From assembly GCF_031998825.1 (NCBI RefSeq), contig NZ_DAMACX010000002.1:116355-180354 (forward strand): DNA of 64,000 bases, given 5' to 3'. The notes below the pieces were generated by a model. The model was not told the origin of the DNA. It was given only the letters and a program-made list of their open reading frames with translations, and did no database searches. The position numbers and the translations under genes are program-made. This document shows positions 24,797 to 31,776 of the stretch, in pieces (positions within the stretch are counted from its first letter, which is position 1; each line of letters begins with the position of its first letter). The DNA is from Pseudescherichia sp031998825 (GTDB lineage Bacteria; Pseudomonadota; Gammaproteobacteria; Enterobacterales; Enterobacteriaceae).

Positions 24797-25705
24797 ATGG
24801 ATATAAATCAACTGCGTTGCTTTGTGGTGTTAGGTGATGAGCTTCACTTTGGCCGCGCTGCCCGAAAGCTTGAAATGATGCCTGCGTCACTTAGCCGTTT
24901 TATCAAATTGCTGGAGGAGGATTTAGGTACACGCCTGCTGAACCGCTCAACCCGAAACGTTTACCTGACGCCGGAAGGCGCTGAATTTCTGAATGAAGCG
25001 AAGAGGGTGCTGGGCGAATTTGACGGACTGCGGCAGCGTTTTCTTAAAAGCAACGTTTCGCAGAAAAAGACGCTGAGGATTGGAGCAATTGACAGCGCAG
25101 CCAGAGGGCTATTGCCGAATCTGCTTAATCTTTTTGTCAGGCAATTTCCCGAGGCGGATATTCATATCATTGAAGACAAGTCGTCCAGCCTTATTCCGCG
25201 TCTGGCGTCCGGCTGGCTGGACCTGGTTTTTGTTCGTCCACCGGAGCAGGTTGATGTCATCCTGACCACCCGCTTTATCGCGTATGAAACCTGCGTGCTG
25301 GCCGTTCCTGCCCAGCATCGGCTGGTGGATTATGACAGGGTGAGCATCGACGATTTTCGCGATGAGCCGGTCATTGTCCCGGAAAGACGCACCCGGCCGC
25401 ATAGCCATGATCTAACGATGGATATCTTTAGATCCGGCGACTGTTTTCCCGTTATCGCTCAGTATGCAGAGGAAAAACAGACCATCCTGAGCTTTGTTGC
25501 GGCAGGGTTGGGCGTCGCGCTGGTACCCGCATCGTATAAAAACATGAATGCTGACGGCGTAAAGTACCTTCCACTTAAACCAATAGAAAATATCAAGGGT
25601 CTGCCGCTAAGCGTGATGTGGCATCAGGGAAATACCCGTGCTTATGTTAAAGCCATGCTGGATATTCTTGCGGAAAATAGTGAAGAGCTGACTCGTGGGT
25701 TATGA
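24797..25705 (+). CDS. LysR-type regulator, divergent from tartrate genes
   Basis: A 302-residue LysR regulator. The N-terminal winged helix-turn-helix (MDINQLRCFVVLGDELHFGRA, then SLSRFIKLLEEDLGTRLL) is followed by the two-lobed substrate-binding domain (about 90-295). I start it at the ATG at 24797; a TTG twelve bases upstream is less likely. Divergent arrangement with ttuB suggests it activates tartrate uptake and use in response to tartrate. No other target is evident. The gene ends 13 bases before a convergent unknown gene. Confidence 0.85.
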   Translation: MDINQLRCFVVLGDELHFGRAARKLEMMPASLSRFIKLLEEDLGTRLLNRSTRNVYLTPEGAEFLNEAKRVLGEFDGLRQRFLKSNVSQKKTLRIGAIDSAARGLLPNLLNLFVRQFPEADIHIIEDKSSSLIPRLASGWLDLVFVRPPEQVDVILTTRFIAYETCVLAVPAQHRLVDYDRVSIDDFRDEPVIVPERRTRPHSHDLTMDIFRSGDCFPVIAQYAEEKQTILSFVAAGLGVALVPASYKNMNADGVKYLPLKPIENIKGLPLSVMWHQGNTRAYVKAMLDILAENSEELTRGL

Positions 25706-25717
25706 AGCTGTAGGGTC

Positions 25718-26164
25718 TTACATATTTAAAAAAGATAATTTTTTTACTTCTGCATCAGGATTTTTTTGCGCTACCGTTGCCAAAAAGCCAGCAAAGTTCT
25801 GATTAAACAAGGTGAGATTGTGATAGAATTGCAGTTGTCTCTGCTCACCTTCGTTAAGATATATGACGGTCCACTTGCGTCTATTGTTTATTGTTGTATA
25901 GCCTGGTTTAACCGCAATTATTTTAGAGAGTTCAACTTTATGAGTGGTGTTGTTTTTGATCTCATACAAAAAAGAGTCGTCATAATAGTATTCTGCCCTG
26001 GACGATCCGCCAAAATACGAAGGGTTGGAGGATATCTTTTTCATTCCATTCTCTTCTGAAATGATGCGTTTTGGCTGGCGAAGGGTTCGGGTGAAAAGCT
26101 TTATCAGAATAAAAAGCACAGTGATGGGTAGGATCGTAAGTAAAATATTGATTGCTTCCCGCAT
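25718..26164 (-). CDS. Hypothetical membrane-anchored protein (148 aa)
   Basis: Not recognised. One N-terminal membrane helix (about residues 5-24, INILLTILPITVLFILIKLF) is followed by a basic stretch and a soluble beta-rich domain with many Tyr and Asn residues (SRAEYYYDDSFLYEIKNNTTHKVEL), probably cytoplasmic by the positive-inside rule. AGGAGG stands six bases before the ATG. The AT-rich composition contrasts with its neighbours. The next minus-strand gene has the same ribosome-binding-site context (AGGAGGCAG), suggesting the two came together. Confidence 0.65.
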   Translation of the reverse strand: MREAINILLTILPITVLFILIKLFTRTLRQPKRIISEENGMKKISSNPSYFGGSSRAEYYYDDSFLYEIKNNTTHKVELSKIIAVKPGYTTINNRRKWTVIYLNEGEQRQLQFYHNLTLFNQNFAGFLATVAQKNPDAEVKKLSFLNM

Positions 26165-26243
26165 CTACTGCCTCCTCTCTTCGCTTATGTTAATACTTAC
26201 AGATGCTTACAGTGCTGTCAACATCGACACACGCTAAGAGCGA

Positions 26244-26522
26244 CTACTTGAAATATTTGTCCAGCGGATCGTGGTGCCGGTATTTCCTGAAGAAAAAGAA
26301 CCAGTAGACAAAACCAAGGACCGCTCCGAGCTCGGCAAAGTTCAAGAAAAGCGCTTTACGAAAGCTAAGAAGGTCGGCAAAGGAGTATGCACCTTGCCAT
26401 ATATCAATAATGCTTCCGTTTATCACAAGATCCAGGAACAGAGCAAGCAGGGGGAGCGCAACGGCACAGGCCGCCATGAGATAGAGAAGTGCCCAAATCC
26501 TGTACCTGGTATTGATGTGCAT
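26244..26522 (-). CDS. Hypothetical small membrane protein (92 aa)
   Basis: A 92-residue protein of unknown family with two strongly hydrophobic segments (about residues 9-31 and 59-78) and charged ends (N-terminal NTRYR, C-terminal FFRKYRHHDPLDKYFK). The shape is that of a two-helix inner-membrane protein, as in some immunity proteins, but no family can be named. AAGGAGG precedes the ATG by six bases. AT-rich; lies in a group of orphan small genes. Confidence 0.6.
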   Translation of the reverse strand: MHINTRYRIWALLYLMAACAVALPLLALFLDLVINGSIIDIWQGAYSFADLLSFRKALFLNFAELGAVLGFVYWFFFFRKYRHHDPLDKYFK

Positions 26523-26693
26523 GTTCTGCCTCCTTGATACAACTCTATTTCGTAACCTGCTAATATTACATCAAACACACATTCTACAGTAAAGTAGAGA
26601 TCCTGCTGCATATCCTCTTACTCATGATTAGCCTAAAGGCTCTGTAATGATGCCTGTAATAGAGCAGTTAAAAGTCAGGAAGAGCGCAGCAAG

Positions 26694-26960
26694 ATGAACA
26701 TTGATCTGGCAGAGGCTAGTAAAAAAATGACGATTGTATTCATTCCTGCACTGGTTGTAGTGCTTGTAGCGAAAGAGAAAGAAGCGGGGAGGGAATTAAC
26801 ACGCGAGGAGGTTGAATCAATCCGAGACTCCGCCACTGCGATTCGAGTGCCGATTGAGACCGCCAGGGATATGGTGAGAGAAAGAGGTTACCTTGACATC
26901 GACCCGGAGAATGTTTGGAAAGAGTGGCTGCTGCACAAAAAAATGACTGCTGATAATTGA
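26694..26960 (+). CDS. Hypothetical protein (88 aa)
   Basis: Unrecognised 88-residue protein. Starts with a short amphipathic part and a moderately hydrophobic strand (TIVFIPALVVVLVA), followed by charged helices (KEKEAGRELTREEVESIRD; ETARDMVRERGYLDIDPENVWKEW). The pattern resembles small immunity-like or accessory proteins, but this is a general impression only. AGGAAGAG upstream could serve as the ribosome-binding site. Confidence 0.5.
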   Translation: MNIDLAEASKKMTIVFIPALVVVLVAKEKEAGRELTREEVESIRDSATAIRVPIETARDMVRERGYLDIDPENVWKEWLLHKKMTADN

Positions 26961-27072
26961 AGCTAATATGCTGTTTATTGGGTGGCCCTCGAAGCACAAG
27001 CAACGCGCACGGTGGCGCTAACTAGCTCATTGGTAGTTTTCAAAAAGTAAACTATTACAATCACAGCAACAC

Positions 27073-27555
27073 TTATCGTTCAAGTGCGGCAAGGATTACG
27101 CTTTCCATTTTCTCTGGCGTGGTAAACGGTGCAAAACGCTTGAGCGGTTTGCCGTCGCGTCCGATTAAGAATTTAGTGAAGTTCCACTTGATTCGTCCAC
27201 CCAGCACGCCGGGCAATTCGTCTTTTAGGTAACGAAACAGCGGGTGGGCAGCGTCGCCGTTGACCTCCACTTTCTCGAACATCGGGAAGCTGACACCGTA
27301 GTTGACGTGGCAGGTCTGCGCGATTTCATCAGGGCCGCCAGGTTCCTGAGAACCAAACTGATTGCAGGGAAAACCAAGCACCACCAGACCCTGTGCGGCA
27401 TACTTCTTGTAGAGCGCTTCAAGGCCCGCATACTGCGGCGTAAAGCCACAATGGCTGGCGGTATTCACCACCAGAACCAGCTTGCCACTGTAGTCGGCCA
27501 TAGAGATGAGCTGGCCACGCAGGCTGGTGGCAGTAAGCTGATGAAAGTTGGTCAT
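27073..27555 (-). CDS. Glutathione peroxidase family protein (Cys type)
   Basis: A 160-residue thioredoxin-fold peroxidase. The active-site motif NTASHCGFTPQY carries a cysteine at about residue 36 where animal enzymes have selenocysteine. The other members of the catalytic tetrad are visible in GFPCNQFGSQEPG (Gln) and IKWNFTKFLIG (Trp and Asn). Bacterial members usually use thioredoxin or glutathione to reduce peroxides and lipid hydroperoxides. The ATG at 27555 is preferred (GAGG eight bases before); a longer frame to 27594 adds non-family residues. It differs in context from E. coli btuE, so that name is not used. Confidence 0.9.
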   Translation of the reverse strand: MTNFHQLTATSLRGQLISMADYSGKLVLVVNTASHCGFTPQYAGLEALYKKYAAQGLVVLGFPCNQFGSQEPGGPDEIAQTCHVNYGVSFPMFEKVEVNGDAAHPLFRYLKDELPGVLGGRIKWNFTKFLIGRDGKPLKRFAPFTTPEKMESVILAALER

Positions 27556-27607
27556 GGCGGGATCCTCAAAGCAGAATAAGATATACGTTAACATTGCCCG
27601 CTATTGA

Positions 27608-27712
27608 TTAACACACCATGTTGCTACCGCCGAGGATCGCGACTGGCATATCAGCAAACTCGATTTTTCGCTGGACGCGCAGGGATTCACTGTAAAAATG
27701 GAGTTAGAGTAA
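27608..27712 (+). pseudogene. C-terminal fragment of an unknown protein
   Basis: From 27608 an open stretch without a start codon reads into DRDWHISKLDFSLDAQGF and ends at TAA 27710-27712. The sequence looks like the folded end of a real protein (alternating hydrophobics, Trp, Asp), similar in style to DUF600/YezG-type immunity proteins, but too short to assign. Nothing upstream continues the frame because of a TGA at 27605. It may be the stump left by a deletion that also placed the small genes around it. Confidence 0.4.
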
Positions 27713-27730
27713 TGCGGCCTCGGCTGAATA

Positions 27731-27755
27731 AATTGATCGTTTTAAACGATCAATT
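27731..27755. promoter_or_regulatory. 25-base near-perfect palindrome
   Basis: AATTGATCGTTT (27731-27742) and AAACGATCAATT (27744-27755) are perfect 12-base arms around one T. CTCTTTT follows, so it could be a terminator for rightward transcription. A second inverted ATTGAT/ATCAAT pair lies at 27763-27781, so an operator for the gene at 27838 is equally possible. Confidence 0.6.
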
Positions 27756-27837
27756 CTCTTTTATTGATCTATAATATCAATTTTAATAGTGTGGTTATTG
27801 CTGCTAATTTGCCCCTATTCTAAGGAGGGGCTTTACA

Positions 27838-28146
27838 ATGAGATATTCTGCCGGTTCTAAGTTATTCATTTTTTTAATAATAATTTCCCCAGTCGTTGTG
27901 CTGTGGCTGATGCATGCAGGGCACTCTCACGCACAACGCTGGCCGGTTATCAACAACAAAATCTCTTGCACTGGCGGCGAACCGGTAGAGGTACACTCTC
28001 TGAGTCAGCTTGACGGAAAAATTAACGCAATTGCAGGCTCTCGACGACCTAATCGCTCCGCACTGTGCATTACAAACCCGCGCTATGGGGAGTGGGATAT
28101 TTACGGTGGGCAAAATATAGAGTCGACCTCGCAGAGGAATGACTAA
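27838..28146 (+). CDS. Hypothetical secreted or membrane-anchored protein (102 aa)
   Basis: Unknown 102-residue protein with one N-terminal hydrophobic helix (about residues 8-25, KLFIFLIIISPVVVLWLM) followed by a histidine-rich turn (HAGHSHAQRW) and a soluble part with two cysteines (about 43 and 77), which could form a disulfide in the periplasm. AAGGAGGGG precedes the ATG. Palindromic sequences lie just upstream. No family recognised. Confidence 0.6.
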   Translation: MRYSAGSKLFIFLIIISPVVVLWLMHAGHSHAQRWPVINNKISCTGGEPVEVHSLSQLDGKINAIAGSRRPNRSALCITNPRYGEWDIYGGQNIESTSQRND

Positions 28147-28384
28147 CCTCCACTAGCCTTTGCGTTTGAATTGCGCCTGAGTGCGGATGAGAGGGTAAAT
28201 TTAGTAGACGAATTAATGACGGATTTCATACCCAACATACGCTGTTAGAGCGTTCATATTTTGGGGAGCGTATTTGGGGGCGTTAAAAAGTCTGTATATG
28301 TCCCCATATGTCCCTAAGCGCCATTCCGTAACTCACTGATTATAAATAAAAGATAAATTTTACAAAAAGATAGGATAATTGCTA

Positions 28385-28405
28385 CTATACCCCCCTATAG
28401 TATAG
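28385..28405. promoter_or_regulatory. FrmR operator
   Basis: CTATAC (28385-28390) and GTATAG (28400-28405) flank a C-rich core (CCCCCTATA), which is the arrangement of the FrmR/CsoR-family operator known from E. coli frmRA. It ends eight bases before the frmR ATG and overlaps the ribosome-binding-site region. The rest of 28147-28413 shows no gene. Confidence 0.75.
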
Positions 28406-28413
28406 GAGGGCGT

Positions 28414-28689
28414 ATGCCACACTCACCCGAAGATAAAAAGCGCATCCTTACCCGTGTTCGCCGCATTCGTGGCCAGGTCGACGCCCTGGAGCGGGCGCTG
28501 GAGTCTGGCGAACCCTGTATCGCCATTCTCCAGCAGATCGCCGCGGTGCGCGGGGCTGCTAACGGCCTGATGGGCGAGATGGTCGAAATTCACCTCAAAG
28601 ATGAGCTGGTCAGCGGCGAGACGACGCCGGATCAGCGGGCAGTCAGGATGGCAGAAGTCGGCCATCTTCTGCGCTCTTATCTAAAATAA
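28414..28689 (+). CDS. frmR: Formaldehyde-sensing repressor FrmR
   Basis: A 91-residue all-helical DUF156 (CsoR/RcnR/FrmR) repressor. It shares KKRILTRVRRIRGQVDALERAL and LQQIAAVRGAANGLMGE with E. coli FrmR. The formaldehyde-reactive residues, Pro2 after methionine removal and Cys35, are both present; formaldehyde links them and releases DNA. It represses frmRA from the operator just upstream. 31 bases separate it from frmA. Confidence 0.95.
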   Translation: MPHSPEDKKRILTRVRRIRGQVDALERALESGEPCIAILQQIAAVRGAANGLMGEMVEIHLKDELVSGETTPDQRAVRMAEVGHLLRSYLK

Positions 28690-28720
28690 ATAGTACTGTT
28701 CACATAAGGGAAGAGAGTTT

Positions 28721-29839
28721 ATGAAATCACGTGCGGCTGTTGCCTTTGGCCCAGGTCAACCACTGAAAATTGTTGAAATCGACGTAGCGCCACCGAAGAA
28801 AGGTGAGGTGCTGGTTAAGATCACCCACACCGGCGTCTGCCATACCGATGCGTTCACCCTCTCCGGGGACGATCCGGAAGGCGTCTTCCCGGCGGTGCTC
28901 GGCCATGAAGGCGGCGGCGTGGTGGTAGAAGTGGGCGAGGGCGTGACCAGCCTGCAACCCGGCGACCACGTCATTCCCCTCTACACCGCCGAGTGCGGCG
29001 AGTGTAAATTCTGTAAATCCGGCAAGACTAACCTCTGCCAGGCCGTGCGCGCTACCCAGGGCAAAGGCCTGATGCCGGACGGGACTACCCGTTTCTCCTA
29101 CAACGGCGAGCCGATCTACCACTACATGGGCACCAGCACCTTCAGTGAATACACCGTCTGTGCAGAGATCTCGCTGGCGAAGGTCAATCCGCAGGCACCG
29201 CTGGATAAAGTCTGTCTGCTGGGCTGCGGCGTGACTACCGGTATCGGCGCGGTGCACAACACGGCGAAGGTAAAAGAGGGCGATAACGTGGCGGTCTTCG
29301 GCCTCGGCGGTATCGGTCTGGCGGTGATCCAGGGTGCAGTCCAGGCGAAGGCCGGACGCATCATCGCGGTTGATACCAACCCGGAGAAGTTCAAGCTGGC
29401 AGGTGAGATGGGCGCAACCGACTTTATCAACCCCAACGACTACGATAAGCCGGTTCAGGATGTGATCGTTGAGCTGACCGACGGCGGGGTTGAGTTCAGC
29501 TTCGAGTGTATCGGCAACGTTAACGTCATGCGTGCTGCGCTGGAGTGCTGCCACAAAGGCTGGGGCGAGAGCGTCATCATCGGCGTCGCTGGTGCAGGTC
29601 AGGAGATCCGTACCCGTCCGTTCCAGCTGGTCACCGGGCGCGTCTGGCGCGGCTCCGGCTTTGGCGGCGTGAAGGGCCGTACCCAACTGCCGGGCATGGT
29701 TGAAGATGCGATGGTTGGCAAAATCAACCTCGATCCGTTCATCACCCACCGTCTGCCGCTGGAGCAGATCAACGAAGCCTTTGATCTGATGCACGAAGGC
29801 AAATCTATTCGTACCGTTATCCACTTCGGCGATAACTGA
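28721..29839 (+). CDS. frmA: S-(hydroxymethyl)glutathione dehydrogenase (class III ADH)
   Basis: A 372-residue zinc alcohol dehydrogenase of class III. It oxidises S-hydroxymethylglutathione (formaldehyde plus glutathione) with NAD+ to S-formylglutathione. Catalytic-zinc ligands lie in GVCHTDAFT and GHEGGG; the four structural-zinc cysteines are in the CGECKFCKSGKTNLC lobe; the Rossmann motif is VFGLGGIGLAV. It is the second gene after frmR and is followed by a strong terminator. No frmB (S-formylglutathione hydrolase) follows; that step would need a gene elsewhere, such as yeiG. Confidence 0.96.
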   Translation: MKSRAAVAFGPGQPLKIVEIDVAPPKKGEVLVKITHTGVCHTDAFTLSGDDPEGVFPAVLGHEGGGVVVEVGEGVTSLQPGDHVIPLYTAECGECKFCKSGKTNLCQAVRATQGKGLMPDGTTRFSYNGEPIYHYMGTSTFSEYTVCAEISLAKVNPQAPLDKVCLLGCGVTTGIGAVHNTAKVKEGDNVAVFGLGGIGLAVIQGAVQAKAGRIIAVDTNPEKFKLAGEMGATDFINPNDYDKPVQDVIVELTDGGVEFSFECIGNVNVMRAALECCHKGWGESVIIGVAGAGQEIRTRPFQLVTGRVWRGSGFGGVKGRTQLPGMVEDAMVGKINLDPFITHRLPLEQINEAFDLMHEGKSIRTVIHFGDN

Positions 29840-29844
29840 TCCTA

Positions 29845-29876
29845 CTGCCGGCGGTTTAGCCGTCGGCAGCCTTTTT
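29845..29876 (+). terminator. Intrinsic terminator after frmA
   Basis: CTGCCGGCGG, a 5-base loop and CCGTCGGCAG (one G-U pair) followed by CCTTTTT. It closes the frmRA operon six bases after the stop codon. Confidence 0.9.
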
Positions 29877-29909
29877 AATGTGCGAATCTGTGACCGAGTT
29901 GGCGCTTTT

Positions 29910-29941
29910 AGCCATAAGATAAATCTTATGGCTGCCGATGA
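29910..29941 (+). promoter_or_regulatory. Sigma-28-like promoter of trg inside a palindrome
   Basis: TAAG (29915-29918), 15 bases, then GCCGATGA (29934-29941) is close to the FliA consensus TAAA-N15-GCCGATAA. E. coli trg is a class-3, sigma-28-dependent chemotaxis gene, so this fits. The same place holds a perfect inverted repeat, AGCCATAAGAT (29910-29920) / ATCTTATGGCT (29923-29933), which covers the -35 element and spacer and might be a repressor site. Confidence 0.65.
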
Positions 29942-29992
29942 CTATCTGACAGGCGTGTAATTACGCATCTTACAATAAGAGAGTCGATAGCC

Positions 29993-31733
29993 ATGGACAA
30001 AACAGCAGCGATGCACAGACCGCATACAGTTGGCTTTTTACATCATATCCGCTTAGTACCCCTCTTCTCCGCTATCCTCGGCGGTATTCTTCTGCTGTTC
30101 GCCCTCAGTGCGGGGCTGGCAGGCTACTTCCTGATGCAGGCCGATCGCGACCAGCAGGACGTCACTGAAGAAATTCAGATCCGTATGGGGCTATCCAACA
30201 GCTCTAACCACCTGCGCACTTCTCGTATCAATATGATCCATGCCGGGGCGGCCAGCCGCATCGCGGAGATGGATGACATGAAGCTCAATATCGCCGAGGC
30301 GGAGAAGCGCATCGGCCAGTCGCAGGAGGGCTTCAATGCTTACATGAACCGCAGTGTGAAAACACCTGCCGATGAGGCGCTGGATGGCGATCTCAAGGCG
30401 CGGTTTGATGCCTACATCGCCGGCTTACAGCCAATGCTGAAGTACGCCAAAAACGGCATGTTTGAGGCGATCATCAACCATGAAAACGAGCAGGCCAGAG
30501 GGCTGGATACCGCCTATAACGAGGTGCTGCTGAAAGCGATTCAGATCCGCACCGAGCGAGCCAATAAGCTTAGCGAGCTGGCGCACCAGCGTGCGCAGCT
30601 TGGCCTGATGTTTATGGCGGGCGCATTTGTGCTGGCGCTGCTGCTTACGTTGATTACCTTCGTCGTGCTGCGCCGCATTGTGATTAACCCGCTGCAGCGC
30701 GCTGCGCATCGCATCGAGCTGATTGCTTCGGGCGATCTGACCCATGCCGACGAGCCTACTGGACGCAGCGAAATTGGTATCCTCAGCCGCGACCTGCAAA
30801 AAATGCAGCACTCGCTGGTGAAAACCGTGGGCACGGTGCGCCAGGGCGCAGAGGAGATCTATCGCGGTACCAGCGAAATCTCGGCGGGCAATACCGATCT
30901 CTCGTCGCGCACCGAGCGGCAGGCGGCAGCCATCGAAGAGACCGCTGCNNNNNNNNNNACGTACCGAGCAACAGGCTTCAGCCCTGACGGAAACCGCCGC
31001 CAGCATGGAGCAGCTGACCGCTACCGTGAAGCAGAACGCGGACAACGCCCACCACGCCAGCAAGCTGGCCGGGGACGCCTCCGGCAAAGCGACCAAAGGC
31101 GGTCAGATTGTCTCTGGCGTCGTGCAGACCATGGGTAACATCTCTGCCAGCTCGAAGAAGATCTCTGAAATTACTGCCGTGATTAACAGCATCGCCTTCC
31201 AGACCAATATTCTGGCGCTGAACGCGGCGGTAGAAGCAGCGCGCGCAGGCGAGCAGGGTCGTGGCTTCGCGGTAGTCGCCAGCGAGGTACGTACTCTTGC
31301 CAGCCGCAGCGCCCAGGCAGCAAAAGAGATTGAGGGGCTGATCAGCGAGTCGGTCACGTTAATTGAGCGTGGTTCCGGGGAGGTTGTCGCCGCCGGGGAT
31401 ACGATGGGTGATATCGTTGCCGCGGTAAAACGCGTCACGGATATCATGCAGGAGATTGCCGCAGCGTCCGACGAGCAGAGTCGCGGCATTGAACAGGTTA
31501 GCCAGGCCATCACCGAGATGGATAACGTTACCCAGCAGAACGCTTCCCTGGTAGAGGAAGCGTCAGCGGCGGCGGCGTCGCTGGAGGAGCAGGCGGCACG
31601 TCTGACCGAGGCGGTAGGCACCTTCCGGCTCAAGCAGGGCAGCCAGGCACGGGAAGAGAAACCCGCCGCAACAAAACCCTTTACGCCATCGCGCCCGGCA
31701 CTTGCCAGCGGCGATAACTGGGAAACGTTCTGA
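29993..31733 (+). CDS. trg: Methyl-accepting chemotaxis protein Trg (frame interrupted by N gap)
   Basis: The ribose/galactose chemoreceptor. The N-terminal part matches E. coli Trg: GFLHHIRLVPLF, one membrane helix (about 25-48), periplasmic four-helix sensor (50-200) with RINMIHAGAASRIAEM, second membrane helix (about 204-226), HAMP domain and methylation helices. The C-terminal part, with the NADNAHHASKLA and SSKKISEITAVINSIAFQ segments, is also Trg-like. Ten N at 30949-30958 change the frame. Both flanks encode the same RTE-QA-A--ETAA segment with different bases, so the join is unreliable. The protein ends in NWETF, the CheR/CheB docking pentapeptide that E. coli Trg lacks. Confidence 0.9.
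30949..30958. other. Assembly gap, 10 N, within trg
   Basis: A 10-N placeholder. Left flank encodes SSRTERQAAAIEETAA and right flank RTEQQASALTETAA, i.e. the same segment of the receptor twice. The contigs probably overlap, or one end comes from another chemoreceptor gene. Confidence 0.9.
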
Positions 31734-31747
31734 TTTCACCAACCTTT

Positions 31748-31772
31748 GGGGGCCGCGAGGCCCCCTTTTTTA
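31748..31772. terminator. Terminator between trg and the PQQ dehydrogenase
   Basis: GGGGGCC, loop GCGA, GGCCCCC, then TTTTTT. It ends trg transcription; the converging dehydrogenase gene stops a few bases beyond. Confidence 0.92.
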
Positions 31773-31776
31773 TCGC

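Noticed and set aside
28240..28320. TTGGGGAGC / TTTGGGGGCG and TGTCCCCATATGTCCC words as an attachment site or integrase remnant
   Set aside because: They resemble ends near phage-type integrases, but no integrase, tRNA or second copy is seen in the window.
29877..29992. hokB/mokB-sokB type I toxin system, which lies near trg in E. coli
   Set aside because: No Hok-like peptide or matching antisense arrangement is found between frmA and trg.
30700..31100. Frameshift in trg as a sign of a pseudogene
   Set aside because: The frame changes exactly at a 10-N placeholder; both halves are well conserved, so it is an assembly matter.
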